Assembly: GCA_963662155.1 (NCBI GenBank)
Contig: OY759271.1
Coordinates: 17,822,228-17,886,227 of the forward strand
DNA length: 64,000 nt
Direction of reading: 5' to 3'
Origin: Lamellibrachia columna
Lineage: Eukaryota > Annelida > Polychaeta > Sabellida > Siboglinidae
Shown: positions 1 to 13,005 of the stretch, piece after piece
How the letters are laid out: each line of letters begins with the position of its first letter
How positions within the stretch are numbered: position 1 is the first letter of the stretch
The notes under the pieces: generated by a model
What the model saw: only the letters and a program-made list of their open reading frames with translations
The model's database searches: none
Told to the model about the DNA's origin: nothing
Position numbers and translations under genes: made by a program

Positions 1-886
1 CCTAGATGATGTATTAAACCCAATTCATAACATACACAAAACCACTTCAAATCAAATAATGCATTTTTTATGTGAACTTAGTCATATAAATTCTTGGCGG
101 TCCTAGAAATTCCTTGCAGATTATCCCTTCCATTAATTACCCTGTGACTGGTACCTGACCTCTGGGGGGGGGTGAGACACATTACCTGTCCATATTATGT
201 CCACTTACATAGACACCCCACCTTCTTGTTTTAAGATGTCCAGCCAGGTGTGTTTACATTCCCAGGGGGTGGCCAGTAAGTGGACAGCTGCTCCCAGGAA
301 TAGTCACTGACTCTGTGGCCTGTGTCTGACCAGTGGCTATCTACAGCTGGTCACTGTTACCTGTCTTCCCCACATGATACAATGCTCCTACATCTACATT
401 AGTCCTAACTGCTTTCGTCACACTAACCAGTAATCACGTAAAAAAAAATCTATGTGTTCATTATATTACTTTAAGTAGAAATAAATTAATGGTCATTAAT
501 CCTTAATTTTAATTAATACCTTGCCTATTTAACTTTCAGCATGTACATCATAAAGAAAACAAAATCTAAAAGTAATGATCAATGTAAAATGGATTATAAA
601 GTGGTTGCTATTATTAAAAAATAAAATGCTGTGAATAAGCAACTATTGAATTTGTTTCCAGATGGTTAATTTAAACATAGGAAATATGCCTCAATCAGTC
701 ACAATAATGAATTATCCTAAATATTGCGAAATGGTAATGCGTAAGGTTTGTGCTGATTAAAACCTGCATTTATATGCTGTGATGACTAATATGGTAGAAA
801 CCCCTACATTAAAATTTAAAGTATAGGTGTAACGTAGGTTAGCTTTTAAGCAAAGAATATTGTTCAGAATCACCGAAATTACACAT

Positions 887-887
887 A

Positions 888-931
<44 letters not shown>

Positions 932-934
932 CAT
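887..934. repeat. (ACGC)n then (AC)n microsatellite
   Basis: About 30 bp of ACGC repeats pass into an (AC)n run. CpG is retained in every ACGC unit although the flanks are CpG-poor. Confidence 0.95.
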
Positions 935-1579
935 ATACACCTGGTAATCAAAAGTCTGTATATAATTATATGGAGTCAAAGTGGCTAGAGTGATTGCAAG
1001 GAGATGCCAGTGGCTTAACTGAGGCTACACAAGAAGAATATATAATATAATCATAAATACACTGACTTTCAACACTTAGTATACAGTCTACTTTGACACT
1101 TGCACACAGCTTCAAAATTACCATACAAATTATAATTATACCTAAAAAATTTACTTTCTATGTGTACTTGATTGAAATTACCACTTGAAAAAAACACCAT
1201 TCCCCATGCATGACAATAAATGCTGAGTTATATCAAACACATTCCAGGACTGACAACACAATGGCAGTGTGATTCCAGGAAAAAGAACTAGCCAGCCACT
1301 GAAACAAAACACATTAGATCCAATCAATCAGCAGGCAATCCATCATCCACAGTCTGACAGAATGTTCTTTAAATGGCCACATGGGCTAGTCACTGATTAC
1401 TACATAAACCACACAAATTCCAGGGACTGGCTGCATCATGCTTAAGGAATGTATGTCCCTGGACATGAGAAGATGGGTGTGGGGGCATCAGGTGATCCCC
1501 CAACCCTCAACAAGGCAAACTTTAATATACCAACAACCTGTGCCCCAACTTTAAAACAGCTCAGCTGAATGTACACCGT

Positions 1580-1811
1580 AACTGTAGCTCTGTCAGGACA
1601 ATGTTCCTAATTGTAGCTCTGTCAGGACAATGTTCCTAACTGTAGCTCTGTCAGGACAATGTTCCTAACTGTAGCTCTGTTAGGACAATGGTCCTAACTG
1701 TAGCTCTGTTAGGACAATGTTCCTAACAGTAGCTTTGTTAGGACAATGTTCCTAACTGTAGCTCTGTCAGGACAATGTTCCTAACTGTAGCTTTGTTAGG
1801 ACAATGCTCCT
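1580..1811. repeat. 29-bp minisatellite, 8 copies
   Basis: Eight head-to-tail copies of AACTGTAGCTCTGTCAGGAC plus AATGTTCCT. They differ by a few substitutions (C/T at unit position 16, AATT or AACA variants at the start). It lies in intron 2 of the leprecan-family gene. Confidence 0.95.
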
Positions 1812-3628
1812 CCCAAAATGTTACTATCAGTGAATTTCAATGCAGCAATTTTTAGACCAGAATGTATACCTTTCTCATTATTATTTTATAATCATTCTAA
1901 AATGTGACCAGCCCTAACATGGCGCAAAAGTCACCTCATCAAGACATTCAGAGAAAATAAAGTAAAACTGTGCACTTGTCAAATAATTGTCAAATGTATC
2001 AGAATTGCAATTTATAAAATAAAGTACGGATGAACGATCTTGTTGCAGAACTTCATGTTACATTACAAATTTGTCAGTCATTGGGGGGGTTGACATAAAA
2101 ATTAATAAAATATTATTCTACTAAGAATTCCATAATTCTAACATGCATGCACCTACACCCCATTTGTTTTGATGAGAAATATCAACATGACTATGATGAA
2201 CGTTGACAAAATTTTTTCATATAATAACAGACCTCCTGTCATTTACAGACCTCCGCGACATTTGTAGCAAAAATGTAAAAGAGCAGCATACTTGAAAAGG
2301 AATGCAGAGGAGTCAAGAGATTCCAAAAAGTATGGCCCAACCCATCTCACTTGGACCCCAAATGTAGCCAAAAGACAGGGCAATTAATCAATGTCAGACA
2401 GGAATATGTTCCAGTCCAGGGGGAATCCAGTCACAGAAAATCAGTGTTTACCAAACAAGTCAATCAACTCAAACACATGGAAGTTAATGACCTGTCAATC
2501 AACACCAGGCAGGCTAATATTAGGTGACACAGGGATAGATACATGTGAGATAGAGGCAGGAACATTGGTAAGCCAAGTCAGGTGTGAAGCTGGACACAGT
2601 GCTTGGGACAACTCTGCTTAGAGGTGACTTATTCTGAATCTCTCTCAGGTATATAATAATAATATACATTATTATTTAGTGGGTGATATGCCTGGTTTCA
2701 ACCCATTCTGCTTGTATGTATTGCAGCAATTCATGGTTCATTGCTTCTGTGACCAGATTTTTGTGAGTAAATATTATAAACAACATTGTCTCTAATTTTC
2801 TTTGCATTTTGAAATTATTTTCAACACTAAATAGCACTAAAAATTTTTTTTTACAAACTAAGTTACTCTTTGTGCAGGGTATCAAAATGTACTGTATCTC
2901 TGAAATACCTTTCAGCTTGCTTCTGCAAACATTGTCATCCAATAGATTGATAGTTTTTATAATTTGTTCACAGTAAATTTACCTTTGTTTTTGTTGTGTT
3001 GTTTTGGCAACTTTCAGTTGCCTTCATCAGATTAACTACACGTAGACTGCAATCACAAGTTTAATGGACCTTCTCAGAACTATATATGCTAAACTTTATT
3101 ATCAAATGGCAGCGACTTCTGTGTCAGACACCCTATTTCATGATTTCATCTGATAACAGAACAATGGAGGCTTTACAGTCTGCAGGCTGCGGTATATGTC
3201 AGAAGCCACTGTTGGCATGACAGAAGGGGTAATTTGCCAGGAATTTCTAGGACTGAATACACATTTTTTTACTTATGCATTAGTTGATCTTGAAAGGAAT
3301 TTTGTGTACATTATTAATTTTGTGTTAAGTACATCATCTAGGACCCAAATTCATTACTGCAACTGGCGTATAGGGTTACAAATTGGATGACTTGTGACAT
3401 TATTTAGAAGATAAAATGGGCAATCGGCTGCTGACTAAATACCGGGTTGTTATTTTATTAAATGATTGTGATGGCATCTGCAAATTTCACTTAAAAAATA
3501 ATGTTCAACTAAAAAAACAACACTGCTCTGGAAATGAAGAAAAAACAGTGGCAAGAGCAACTGCAAATAAAAAATTTCACTATATGATCTTCTGAGTAAT
3601 ATTAATGAAAACAATTCAACTGGCTTAC

Positions 3629-3781
3629 CTGATGTGGTTTGTTCTCTAAGTTTTTGAAGAATGTCGCCTTCACTTCCTTCATGCTGCGGTAGAACTTGAT
3701 GTTGTCTTTCATCGGCTGATGCTCTGGATGGGCCAGTAGGTATGTGTATGCAGCGGCCACTGCTGTCTCATACTTCCCCAC
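3629..3781 (-). CDS. Leprecan-family exon 2
   Basis: The exon has 51 codons between acceptor CCTGTCAG (G at 3782) and donor GTAAGC (3628). It begins VGKYETAVAAAYTYL and ends NKPHQ, matching the segment that follows the first YNYLQ block in CRTAP/P3H proteins (AEAAHTFFxxNPEHxxMxxNLxYY type). Both ends are phase 0. Exon 3 was not found in bases 1-3628, so intron 2 is at least 3.6 kb. Confidence 0.88.
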
Positions 3782-6233
3782 CTGACAGGGAGCAGTTCTT
3801 CATTAGTTGTCACACCAACAGAAACTAATGCCAATATCATAAATTTGTCTCCACTATCTCCAACTTGTTTATGGTCATGACTATCCTTATTCAACATACT
3901 GAAGGTGCTGAAAGCAGTGGCCCATCAGGCCAGTAGATGTTAAAAGTTACTGGCTCCCCAAAAAAGTAACTGGCCCGAAATACATTTTTTTACCGATTTA
4001 AAAAAACACTAGTTTTGCAATACATCGCAGTACAAGTCGAAGGGTGCAAGTTTGGCCGTTATTTATTTTGCCATTGGTGATTTACTTTCATGCTTCCAGT
4101 CAGCTCTCCATATAGCAGATAATGTTGCTGCAGGAATCATTTGAGAATCATATGCCCTCTGTCGAAGCCGCATGCACAGCAGGTGAACGACAGGTAATGC
4201 CACCACGTGCGTATCGAGTTACAGCTAGTTATACTCGAAAATACAACAGGCGAACCGGACTGACACTGTATATAACTGACTGTTACAACTGGGTTTATAT
4301 CTTTCAAATATAAACTTTTGGACTGAAGTACAAAGTTATGGTAAACTTAGCTATCTGCGCCTTAGCGGGTCCTGGAATGTATGTTAGGTGCTGTTGTGAC
4401 ACCTAGCGGACAGTCGGTGAACCAGTCAGTTTATAAGAATTCGATATGTCGAATGCGTGTTGTGAAAGCCAATAAGTATCACGCAGAAGAAAATGCTGCG
4501 ATATACTAATATTATACTGGTAACATGGAGCAACCTTAGTCAAATACAGGTGTCCGCAATTCACAAAAATTCTGCATGTCGTCGCTAGTAGCAACATCAT
4601 GCGGACTTTTTTGTGAGGCTTGTACATATCAAAACAAGATGGCAACTATATGAAGCGACAACAGGAAATCAGATGAGATGACGATTGTGTTTAATTGTAG
4701 TGCCGGGGTGGATGGCAAGGACACGTGATTGAAACAATGACCTGTGGCTGTGACTAATGGGATAAAAACGATCTGAAACTATGTTGGCAGACTGGGCCAG
4801 TAAAATATAGAAACTTGTGGCCCCAACTGGCCCAACAGCCCCCAAAAAGGCACCTGGTCAGCAGACCCGTGTTAATGTCGAGGCCTAGAAAGGTTGCTGG
4901 TTTGTCGAGAACACTGTTAAAATTGCTGTCTAAAATTTAGATGCAGCTCAGAGCATTGACAGGCAATGTGAAAGTTCCAACCTTGTTCCTGGATTCCATA
5001 ATATACTCGAGTAAGGTATTTTAAATCCAAAATGGTCTTTGGAGTAACGAATATTGAACTTGTGGGTAGAATTTTTTAAAAGATACTATGTCATGTAGTA
5101 TAGAAGTCTAACAAAGGGTAATTGTAATTATTTGTAATCGATTACATATTTTCAAATAATTAACTAACATAAAAGGTAGACAGTCATAATAAAAAAGCAA
5201 TTGAATTGTCAGATAAAAGATATTTTGTGCCAATTTTAACCATTCTAAACTTGAAAACACAGCACAGATCACCTAAACATTCCTAATAACCATTAATCGT
5301 GCTGATGTCAACATTTCCTAAATGCATGTTCTTCAAGATCATGATGTACTGTTAACAAAGTGTGTGCTTTCTATGACTATGTTGTAGCATGTGATTCATT
5401 ATGTGAAACTGCTTGAAAATCTACCTATTCTAATAAGTAAAATACTAGAGGACTGACAAATATCTTTTTCATGAGCTATCCATTTAATATTGGTGATTCC
5501 ACATAATACTTCTTATGAAAATCCTCATTCTATGTTGTAACTCGCGTTGTAATTTTCTTTGGCTTAGATATTTACAAGAATGGGCTATTGTTTATTGAAA
5601 CGCTCGACGCTGTGATTGGCTGTCTAGGCAGACACAACAACGGCAGTGTCTGCACCCTGGCCGTGCGTCCAATCACTCACGTAGACAACACTGTCACTGG
5701 ATAAGTCGACAAGTGGACAGGTGTTAATTGGAAAAACAGGGCTACGTCGTGTGTCTGTATTTTCTCACCTTATAAGCACAAATCTGTAAGTAGTCATATG
5801 GCTTAAGACTTTCGAAAGCAGTCGACACTTCGTCAGTGAACACGTCCTGAGACGGCCCCTTAACTTTCTCTCGTCGACACCTGGCTATACAATTCGCCCT
5901 TTTGACTGTCATGTCAAAAAACGCCAACTCAAGAGATTCGTCCGGAGCGAGCTCAATTCCTGTGTATTTCACCCGACAGCCACGTCGACAGCGAGCGAGA
6001 CTTTCGACGAAGTCGTTGTAGTCGCGGATGGCGCGATCCATGTGATTTGCGCAAACGAACCATTCCTCGTTTTCGTAAGCCTCCTTGCCAGCGACATACA
6101 ATGCATCAAACGTGTCGGGAGAAACCGGTTGTTGCGACAAGACACAGCACATGCAAAGTGCTAGAAAACAGGTTGTAAAGATCGGCAATTTTAAACTGAA
6201 ACTTGATCCACACCCTGTTAGAAGTTCTGCCAT
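3629..6233 (-). CDS. Leprecan/CRTAP/prolyl 3-hydroxylase family protein, first two coding exons (partial)
   Basis: Two spliced exons (6233-5769, then 3781-3629) join in phase 0 and give 206 residues of the N-terminal TPR-like region of the leprecan family (CRTAP, P3H1-3). Members act in the ER on collagen, as prolyl 3-hydroxylases or as their non-catalytic partner. Seen: a signal peptide, an AGKEAYENEEW-type helix, two C-x3-C motifs (residues 82-86 and 115-119) and the repeat-closing YDYLQICAYK block. After the splice come the next TPR motif (AHPEH) and the KPH block usual after it. The C-terminal dioxygenase domain, which would separate an enzyme from CRTAP, is not in the window, so the paralogue is undetermined. 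The 3' part lies left of base 1. The gene is head-to-head with the ephrin exon at 6877. The family call is firm. Confidence 0.9.
3782..5768 (-). other. Intron 1 of the leprecan-family gene
   Basis: A 1,987-bp intron with GT-AG ends. It holds a CpG-rich block (about 3,920-4,880) that may be an inserted element. Near its 5' end (about 5,590-5,700) it is again CpG-rich and has CCAAT boxes in both orientations (GATTGGCT, TCCAATCA), which may belong to the promoter region. Confidence 0.8.
3915..4875. mobile_element. CpG-rich insertion-like block, family unknown
   Basis: CpG content jumps relative to the surrounding intron (GTCGAAGCCGC, ACCACGTGCGTATCGAG, CTAGCGGACAGTCGG). The edges carry related sequences in the same orientation: GGCCAGTA...CCCCAAAAAAG near 3,930-3,970 and GGCCAGTA...CCCCCAAAAAGG near 4,795-4,850. 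No protein-coding remnant was recognised. An unmethylated regulatory block is an alternative. Confidence 0.35.
5769..6233 (-). CDS. Leprecan-family exon 1: signal peptide and first TPR region
   Basis: The exon has 155 codons from an ATG at 6233-6231 to AAG at 5769, followed by donor GTGAG at 5768. Residues about 14-33 are hydrophobic (PIFTTCFLALCMCCVL), a signal peptide cleaved near SQQ. The reading frame runs on for 8 codons to a stop at 5742, but the strong donor and the exact fit of the next exon in phase 0 place the exon end at 5769. No better upstream Met in frame was seen. Confidence 0.9.
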
Positions 6234-6876
6234 ATTCCCTCGGCTGTGGTTCTGACTCTGCCTCTGGGCAGGGTGCGGAAGTTCGTTCGTTTTGTTAGGC
6301 TCGGAGTAAATAAAAGTCGCCTTAGTGAATCAAGCGCTTAATTTTCAGCTGCGTTTCATTCGGATTAATAGCATGCAATTAATTAGTTACGATATTGCTG
6401 AAAATAACGATATACTATTCGGTCCCTACACAACCCATTGATCATTGTTTGCGCAACTTTTGTAGAAGGGAATTAGGAAATGACTTTCGCACAACCATGA
6501 AGCTCACTTCGAAACAGCAGGTCAGTAACGCCTAATCCAAATATAACGTTTACACACAATTCATGAAACATACGTATTACGCAACGTGACTTGAGATGAC
6601 TATCAATATGCTAATTTTGTGTCTCCACTCAGAGCACTTGTTGCATTAGCGCCCAATATCCTCTCGAGCCCCGCTGCCCATCGATAACCCACGTGACCTG
6701 TCGAATATCGGACCTGTCACTCACGCGTGTTGTCATTCAGTCGGTGCGTTTCACCGGTGAGCGAAGCAGCGTAGTGTGGGACTTGCGTAGCATGCTTTTT
6801 TGAGTGATATCTTACTTAAAGTTGCGCATGTACGAGCAAAACTTGGACCTAGCTGGGAATTTACTGCACGCGTAGG
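6234..6876. promoter_or_regulatory. Head-to-head promoter region (leprecan-family gene / ephrin)
   Basis: Only 643 bp separate the two divergent ATGs. The region is CpG-rich from about 6,580 onward. Visible motifs are an E-box CACGTG at 6690-6695, two copies of GACCTGTC (6695-6702, 6711-6718) 16 bp apart, and an initiator-like TCAGTC at 6737-6742. No convincing TATA box was seen. The motifs are matches by eye only; the promoter role follows from the gene arrangement. Confidence 0.65.
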
Positions 6877-7007
6877 ATGTACGTTGTGAGGTCGCCGGGC
6901 ATCGTGCTGACGTTTGTCGTCACTTTCTGTCTTCTTCTCTCCGACCTGTGCCCGTTCGTGCGATGCGTCGCGCTGGCTCCAATTCATTGGAATGCATCGA
7001 ATCCAAT
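6877..7007 (+). CDS. Ephrin, first coding exon (signal peptide plus start of receptor-binding domain)
   Basis: ATG at 6877 (A at -3) opens 43 codons plus two bases, ending at donor GTGAGT (7008-7013), phase 2. Residues 9-32 form a signal peptide (hydrophobic VLTFVVTFCLLL, then CVA). The mature start LAPIHWNASNP matches the WNSSNP signature that opens ephrin ectodomains (Eph-receptor ligands), and ephrin genes usually have their first intron right after it. The remaining receptor-binding domain, with its cysteines and the GPI or transmembrane tail, was not found, so the A or B class cannot be told. It shares a 643-bp promoter region with the leprecan-family gene. The call rests on a short motif plus signal peptide, position and splice site. 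Confidence 0.72.
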
Positions 7008-8437
7008 GTGAGTATCTTATTTCTCACCAAGTATTTTTTTCTCGCTAATGTTCTAGTCATTTTGGTGACATTTCAAGGAGAGTTTATATCGCTCAACTAC
7101 TTTTAAGTTATAATAATTCTGGTGCCGAGTCATCATGTTTTATACAGGTGAGTGCACGGCGGCCAAGTACCGTGCCCGTGGGTTGGCTTGGGCGCAGGAT
7201 GGGGGCTACTGCTTTCTGATCTTTGGCACCTGACCGTGTGTGTATAGAGGGGCCGGGGGTCGGACGGTAGTTGCGTGTTTTGTTGTATCGACTGTAGTGT
7301 TATTCGCGTGCTCTACAAGTCGACAATAACAACAGTGCTCTGAGTTACAGTAATAGTATCTTCAGTGTGTTGAGAATAATGCTTCGCGTAACGTCCTTTT
7401 ATTATTATTATGAAGATTAAGGTTTTCATTACTTACTTCAAAATAAATCACTTACTTGTCCTGTTTCAGTTTCTAAGGTGATATCACTTTGTATGACACT
7501 AGTAGATGAGTGGACAGTATATTTTATTTGTCATTTCCTTTAAAAACATGACTAATCATCATGTGACAAAAATAGTCTTGCACTAGAACATTTAATACTA
7601 AGAGTCAGACAGGTGTACTTGTGAATATCACATCTCACTGCATGAAACCATGACCAACCTCTTGCAGGCCATTTATTCATCTGTCACAAGAATCACTGGG
7701 AAGGATCAGCTTACACAAAACACAGACACAGGAGTGTGTGTTTGCATAGTTGAAACATCTATTATCAAATTGCCTGTGATCTTTTGGTCTGATTGAAGCA
7801 AGCCAGCCAAAAAGCCTGTCCATTTGTGTAGTGGGCAGCTGGCTAATGAAACTATCAGAGTCCATTGATATAATACTTGATACAACTAATGCAAAGACAC
7901 CAGGCAGATGCAGTTTCCGGCACCTTCTAAAAGTAGATCTATACATGGTTACTGCCCTGTGTCACTGGAAATTAGTTTCTTAGATAACTTGATATACCAA
8001 ATGTTTAAACTTGGAATGCTGACACATGACAAAATTACATTAGCTGTGACTGCTTGCTTGGTTTTGCAGACATGCCGTTTTTCTGTGCACCGCATGAGGT
8101 CCATAGCTTAAAGGTGTGACAAATCATTAATCTTCCACACTAGCAGGGTGTATTTCTGGAATGAAGTAGCGCCAGCAGAAAATGAAGTGAGAAATTAAAT
8201 GCATGAACAGCTTTGGCAGGTGAATGAGATGAAATTATGGGTAGATGATTCCCCAGCAACACCACAGCTGGTTGGTGTAGCATTAGAAGGAAAAGTAGTA
8301 TCAGCCGACTGGGGGCTGTTCTACCTTTGTCATTACAATCAAGTAATGTATTGGTAAATTGGTGAAAGTCATATTTTTATTGTAATTCTGTATAAAAACA
8401 CTATCGAATGTAAGACTAGTTAACTGGACATTGGTTT

Positions 8438-8451
8438 TATATATATATATA

Positions 8452-8507
<56 letters not shown>

Positions 8508-8521
8508 GTGTATATATATAT
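8438..8521. repeat. (TA)n microsatellite
   Basis: About 84 bp of alternating TA with two short interruptions (TGTG, TTTGTG). Confidence 0.95.
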
Positions 8522-11500
8522 GGTTAGGGATTCTTGTTAACACTGCTGGTTATATACTCATGTCCCTTAGAAAGATAGAATGTACATATTTTTATAAGGT
8601 TTATTGAGAGTCATTTTACTATAATTATCATAATATTATACAAATGTGGGACTGTTCTTTATTTAAATTACAATACTGTTATCAAGCTTAGTTGAACAGT
8701 TGGTCCACAGTAAACATGCTCCTGTCCTAGGTGCGTCTTATTTTCATTCATTCATCAACCCGCTGATGTCAGTAATCAAAGTGTCAACATGCGCTAGTAC
8801 CACATAATCTGTAGCAATATAGGTAACATTATGTAGACTTGAATGATAGTAGCTCAGTCAATAGTTATTTTTCCATCACTGGAGCCACCTTAATGCCTGT
8901 CGACTAGTGATGGTCTTCGCTTGCACACACATACACGTATGAACTATTGATTTTCCCCGGGTTCTTTGGTAACCTCCATTTAACGTAGTTTCATTTCATT
9001 TAATGGCCATTGGGTTCACTTTCCTACATTTTAATGGCCAGTGAGACGCCAATGATTTCACATTATGTCGGCTGTGCAGATATTGATTGTTGTCACTGCC
9101 AGCCCCTCAGCGGCAATTATTTGTAAGAATTGAAGCAGATAATTTTTGCATATGCATCAATCACTACATTTTGCATAGTCACTATGAAGCCTATATGTAA
9201 AATTGCTGTGCAGATTCACTACAAAAGCTATCAACTAATCATATTTTTAATGTCATTTGATTTGTAAAATGGTTGATGGTGAGTATTTATCTAATGTACC
9301 TACATTATTGTCAAGAATGCCATTATGTATATAATTTGAAATTCCTCTGTTATAATTTTTTATTCATTACAAACATTAAGATTAAGTGAGACAAGGTTGG
9401 CAACAAAATAACAAATGTAAAGTTTTTGGATATATTTTATCATACAATTTTCCTTTACATATTATTTAATAATGTGTGGGACATTTGCTTCCACAGCACA
9501 TTTATATTTTAAGAAAACCCCTGGCAAGTGAATAGTATCACTTTATTATAAGCAAAATATGCTTTGTTTTTTTTAACTGATTTGGGGTTTACGAAAATTG
9601 CAAAAAAAGTTCTGAGTACTCTGAGTCAAATAGGTCTTGGATCTAAAGCAGCTTGTGTTGGGTGGAAGCTGCTAGTCTCTTGCTGATCATCACCTCAACG
9701 TGTTGATGACAAATGGCCAGTCAGTCTGACACCTGTCGGAAGTCTGTCTGACACCTCCAGCAGCCAAGTCTTTGAGTATGTTGGCTAAACTGGTCTAGAG
9801 CTGCCAAAATGTTCCAAATCCTGCGAATGTATTGACTTTTATACAGAAAAAATGTGGGAAATAAGTTATGTAGCTGTACAAAAAATGCTTTCACTAAGTG
9901 ACTATCATTTGACATTTTGATATGTCAGGGCTTCCAATCTCACACATAAATACATTAGATTGATCATGTAGATTTGCGTGTGATCATCCAAAATTCCATG
10001 ATTCTGGTCTCAGTTTGTGTTATTATGTTGAGATTATCATGTTAGCTTTGCTTATCAGTGTGTGTTGCACTGAATCAGAGATATAACCGCCAGTGGGGTC
10101 ACATGTTAAGAGCTTAAATTGATCTGTGGGTTTGCAGTTGGTGCAAGATTAGACATGACTGGCTGTAGACTTGCTATGGAGGTTTCATTCACATTTGAAG
10201 CAACTTGTTAATTGATAGCCTATTAGTTGATAACCATCTCCGTAATGATCCCAATAACTGGTGACCCTTGTTAAGCCATCTGTTCCTATTGGCAGCATAA
10301 TTTCTACATCCAGCTATGGACATTCTGGGGTCATTGGAATAATTCTAGTGAATTTTCTAAAATTGTCCAAATTGAGTGGGTGGGTCACTATGAGTTGTGG
10401 CTATCAGATCATGACAGGATGCGCTACTATAAACATTTGTTGAGCACAACCAGTAAGTGGCTAATTGTTGGCCCATGTCAGTGGAGTAGGTATCCATGTG
10501 GGTCCAGTCTACAGGTTATCTTGGACAACTTACAGGACATATTTAATGACACCAGTCATCAAAGAATTTTTTTGCTTTATGACCATTCACATGGCATACA
10601 CTTGATTGGCCCAGTGATAGCAGGGCTGTGGTGAGAGCAGAATAATGCAGTCTGTGTTTATTTCTATTTGCCTTGGCTTATCTCACCTTGTCTCTGCTAT
10701 TAGCCGTCAGTGATTGAATGTAAAGAAATTAAATACTGGGCCGGTCGCATTTCTTTATGTTTTATAGAATTGTACACAGAACTTTTTTAAGACATATTTT
10801 GTCTTAGCCTATAATTATTTTATTACTAAGTTGTTTTGTTACTTAAACATGTATTGTGTTTTAATGAAATTCCCCATGTGGTTACTTTGAAGTGTGTATT
10901 CTGAAAAAAATCTGTATTCTGGATATATGTAGCTTAAATAATAATTTTTTTTTTATTTATAGTAATGTATGTTGCCTATTTGTTATGATTTTGAAACCGT
11001 GATTCTAGGTGTCGATATGGTCTTATTTATATAATTTATGCAATATGTTTGGTGCTAATTAATATGGAGGTACTTGTTCAGTGTATGTATGCTGGATAAA
11101 TTATATATTTGTTTCTCTTCTGCATTTACTGGAATGGTTTTACCAACTATTTGATCTGTCTTCCATAACATGCTCCCTGTCTACAAACATAAGTTACACA
11201 ACATCACCACACTACCTACTAGTTGTGGCTAGACAGGAAATTACTGTGATGATGACTGTGACTGGACAGACTCCATTATAAAGCAGTTCCTTACCCACAG
11301 ACAGTCAGTCAGAAACCAGACAGACTGTGTGACAAATGTGTGGTCACCTAGAAAATGTACAACCTATGAACCATTTGTGGTTTTCATAATGTGCTGTTGG
11401 AATATAAGAAATTGGGTTATTGAACTCAGGTATGGATGGATGACATGACAAATAATAGCAGCCCTTGTAGAAGCAGTAAAACTGATGATGACTTTATTAT

Positions 11501-12888
11501 TATTACTAAAATTTATAAAATGCCATACGTCTGGTACATAGGTGCATTCAAAACAGTTAAAATATATATAATAAAAAATATAGTATTTGCTTAAGATTAA
11601 TAAAATAATTAATTAATCAAATAAATGATTATAGTAAATAATTATGGTAACTTTTAGGAACACATAAATAGAGAATTGAGAAAAGCTTGTCCTGCAATCC
11701 CCTCCCCTGCACCCCCCTCCCCTGCCAGATGTTCCCCTTCTGTCAGCAAGATGGGGGCCAGCCCAGAACAGGGTGTCATCTTTCTTATAAAAAGTCTGCA
11801 TTACAGGCTTCCTTGTTCACAAGTTATTTGAGGATTATTGCTTTGGATGGTAACCTTGTTAGAGCCAGACCTTTCATTGAGGGACAAGCTTGTGTGTGTG
11901 CAGGCAGTAAGTAGCTGCGTAGAACTCTGCCCTGTTTATGCTAACTATTTGAAACAAATGCTTCATGAATATTTTTCTTAAAGGGACAGACAGGCCTACC
12001 ACTGCATTCATGTTTGGCATTACTTAGAAATGGTTGACACAATTTTTGGCTATGCAGTTTTGCACATTGCATGAAAGTATTGTTTTTTCCTAGTAAAAGA
12101 TTTATAAACATTATGAAGTAATTTGACCAAATCTTTTTGAAATAATATCCTCATGTATACACAGTCATGGGGACAATATTGTCACTGTCATCAGCTGTCC
12201 AATATGTCATTCTAATGGGACAGTGACAAATGGATAGTTTAATCACCCTGTGCCTGGACCACCTGGTCAGTCCACATACCCCAGTTTTGTGCTACCTCAT
12301 TCCCAAGTGCTAATTACCCCAACCCCCATTGGAGAGTGACACCCCCCACTGTCTAATTGCTGCAGACATGACAGTGTGTGTTTATGAGTAAGATATACAA
12401 GGCCTAGATGACTAGTGGCTCTGACTTGTGAAGTGGCTGGACAGTTGTGTGCAGTGACCAGTCATATACAGCTACACCCCAGGAGGAAGTCCTGTGACAC
12501 TGATATGACTCTGTATTGTAGCAACCAGACACTCTGCTCTACAACTTGGTGTGGCCGAAATTGACAAGTGATTGTTTGAAATTGACAAGGCCAGTGTAGG
12601 ATATTCACAAGAGGTGTTTCTCGTAACTGGGTCAGTGTGGCCGTTTTTGACATTGATACAAGCTGTGTGCATGTCGCAAATTGACACGTACAGTTGGGAA
12701 ATTCATCGTGTACCTAAGTATTGTCTATATTGAAAGAAAATACACTGCTGTAATGTAGATACATAAAATTGCCATGGCTGTTTATATAACAACACTCTCT
12801 GGCCGCTTGGGGACTATTAAAAATAACATATTATTAAATAATAATAATCCAGATTACAGTTATTTAACAGTGTTTAATTAGTAATTTT

Positions 12889-13005
12889 TTACCACAAGAA
12901 ACTTAGTCTGCATTCCGAATATTTTGGTCATGTTGCACAACCTTCATTGGCAAACTGGCTTCACTACAGGTATTCTGAATGCTAACCAAGTTTCTTGTGA
13001 TGTAA
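12889..13005. mobile_element. Short inverted-repeat element, MITE-like, copy 1
   Basis: The left arm 12889-12923 (TTACCACAAGAAACTTAG...) and right arm 12969-13005 are inverted repeats of about 35 bp with a few mismatches, separated by 45 bp. The flank after the right arm (AATGTATAATATTA...CCAAGAAAC) recurs after copy 2 at 14.5 kb, so the repeat unit extends to about 13,045. No coding capacity. Confidence 0.7.

Larger units (their letters stand above)
1..3628 (-). other. Intron 2 of the leprecan-family gene (open at left edge)
   Basis: AT-rich, CpG-poor DNA with no recognisable exon on either strand. It contains an (ACGC)n/(AC)n microsatellite at 887-934 and a 29-bp minisatellite at 1580-1811. 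Open frames here (for example 2391-2621 plus, 2676-2942 minus) resemble no family I know. Confidence 0.6.

Noticed and set aside
6497..6520. ATG with eight codons (MKLTSKQQ) followed by GTCAGT, plus strand, in the divergent promoter
   Set aside because: It could be a tiny first exon of an alternative ephrin transcript, but no matching acceptor or signal peptide supports it. By chance such ATG-GT pairs are frequent.
8301..8543. 80-codon minus-strand frame of Tyr-Ile repeats
   Set aside because: It reads through a TA microsatellite.
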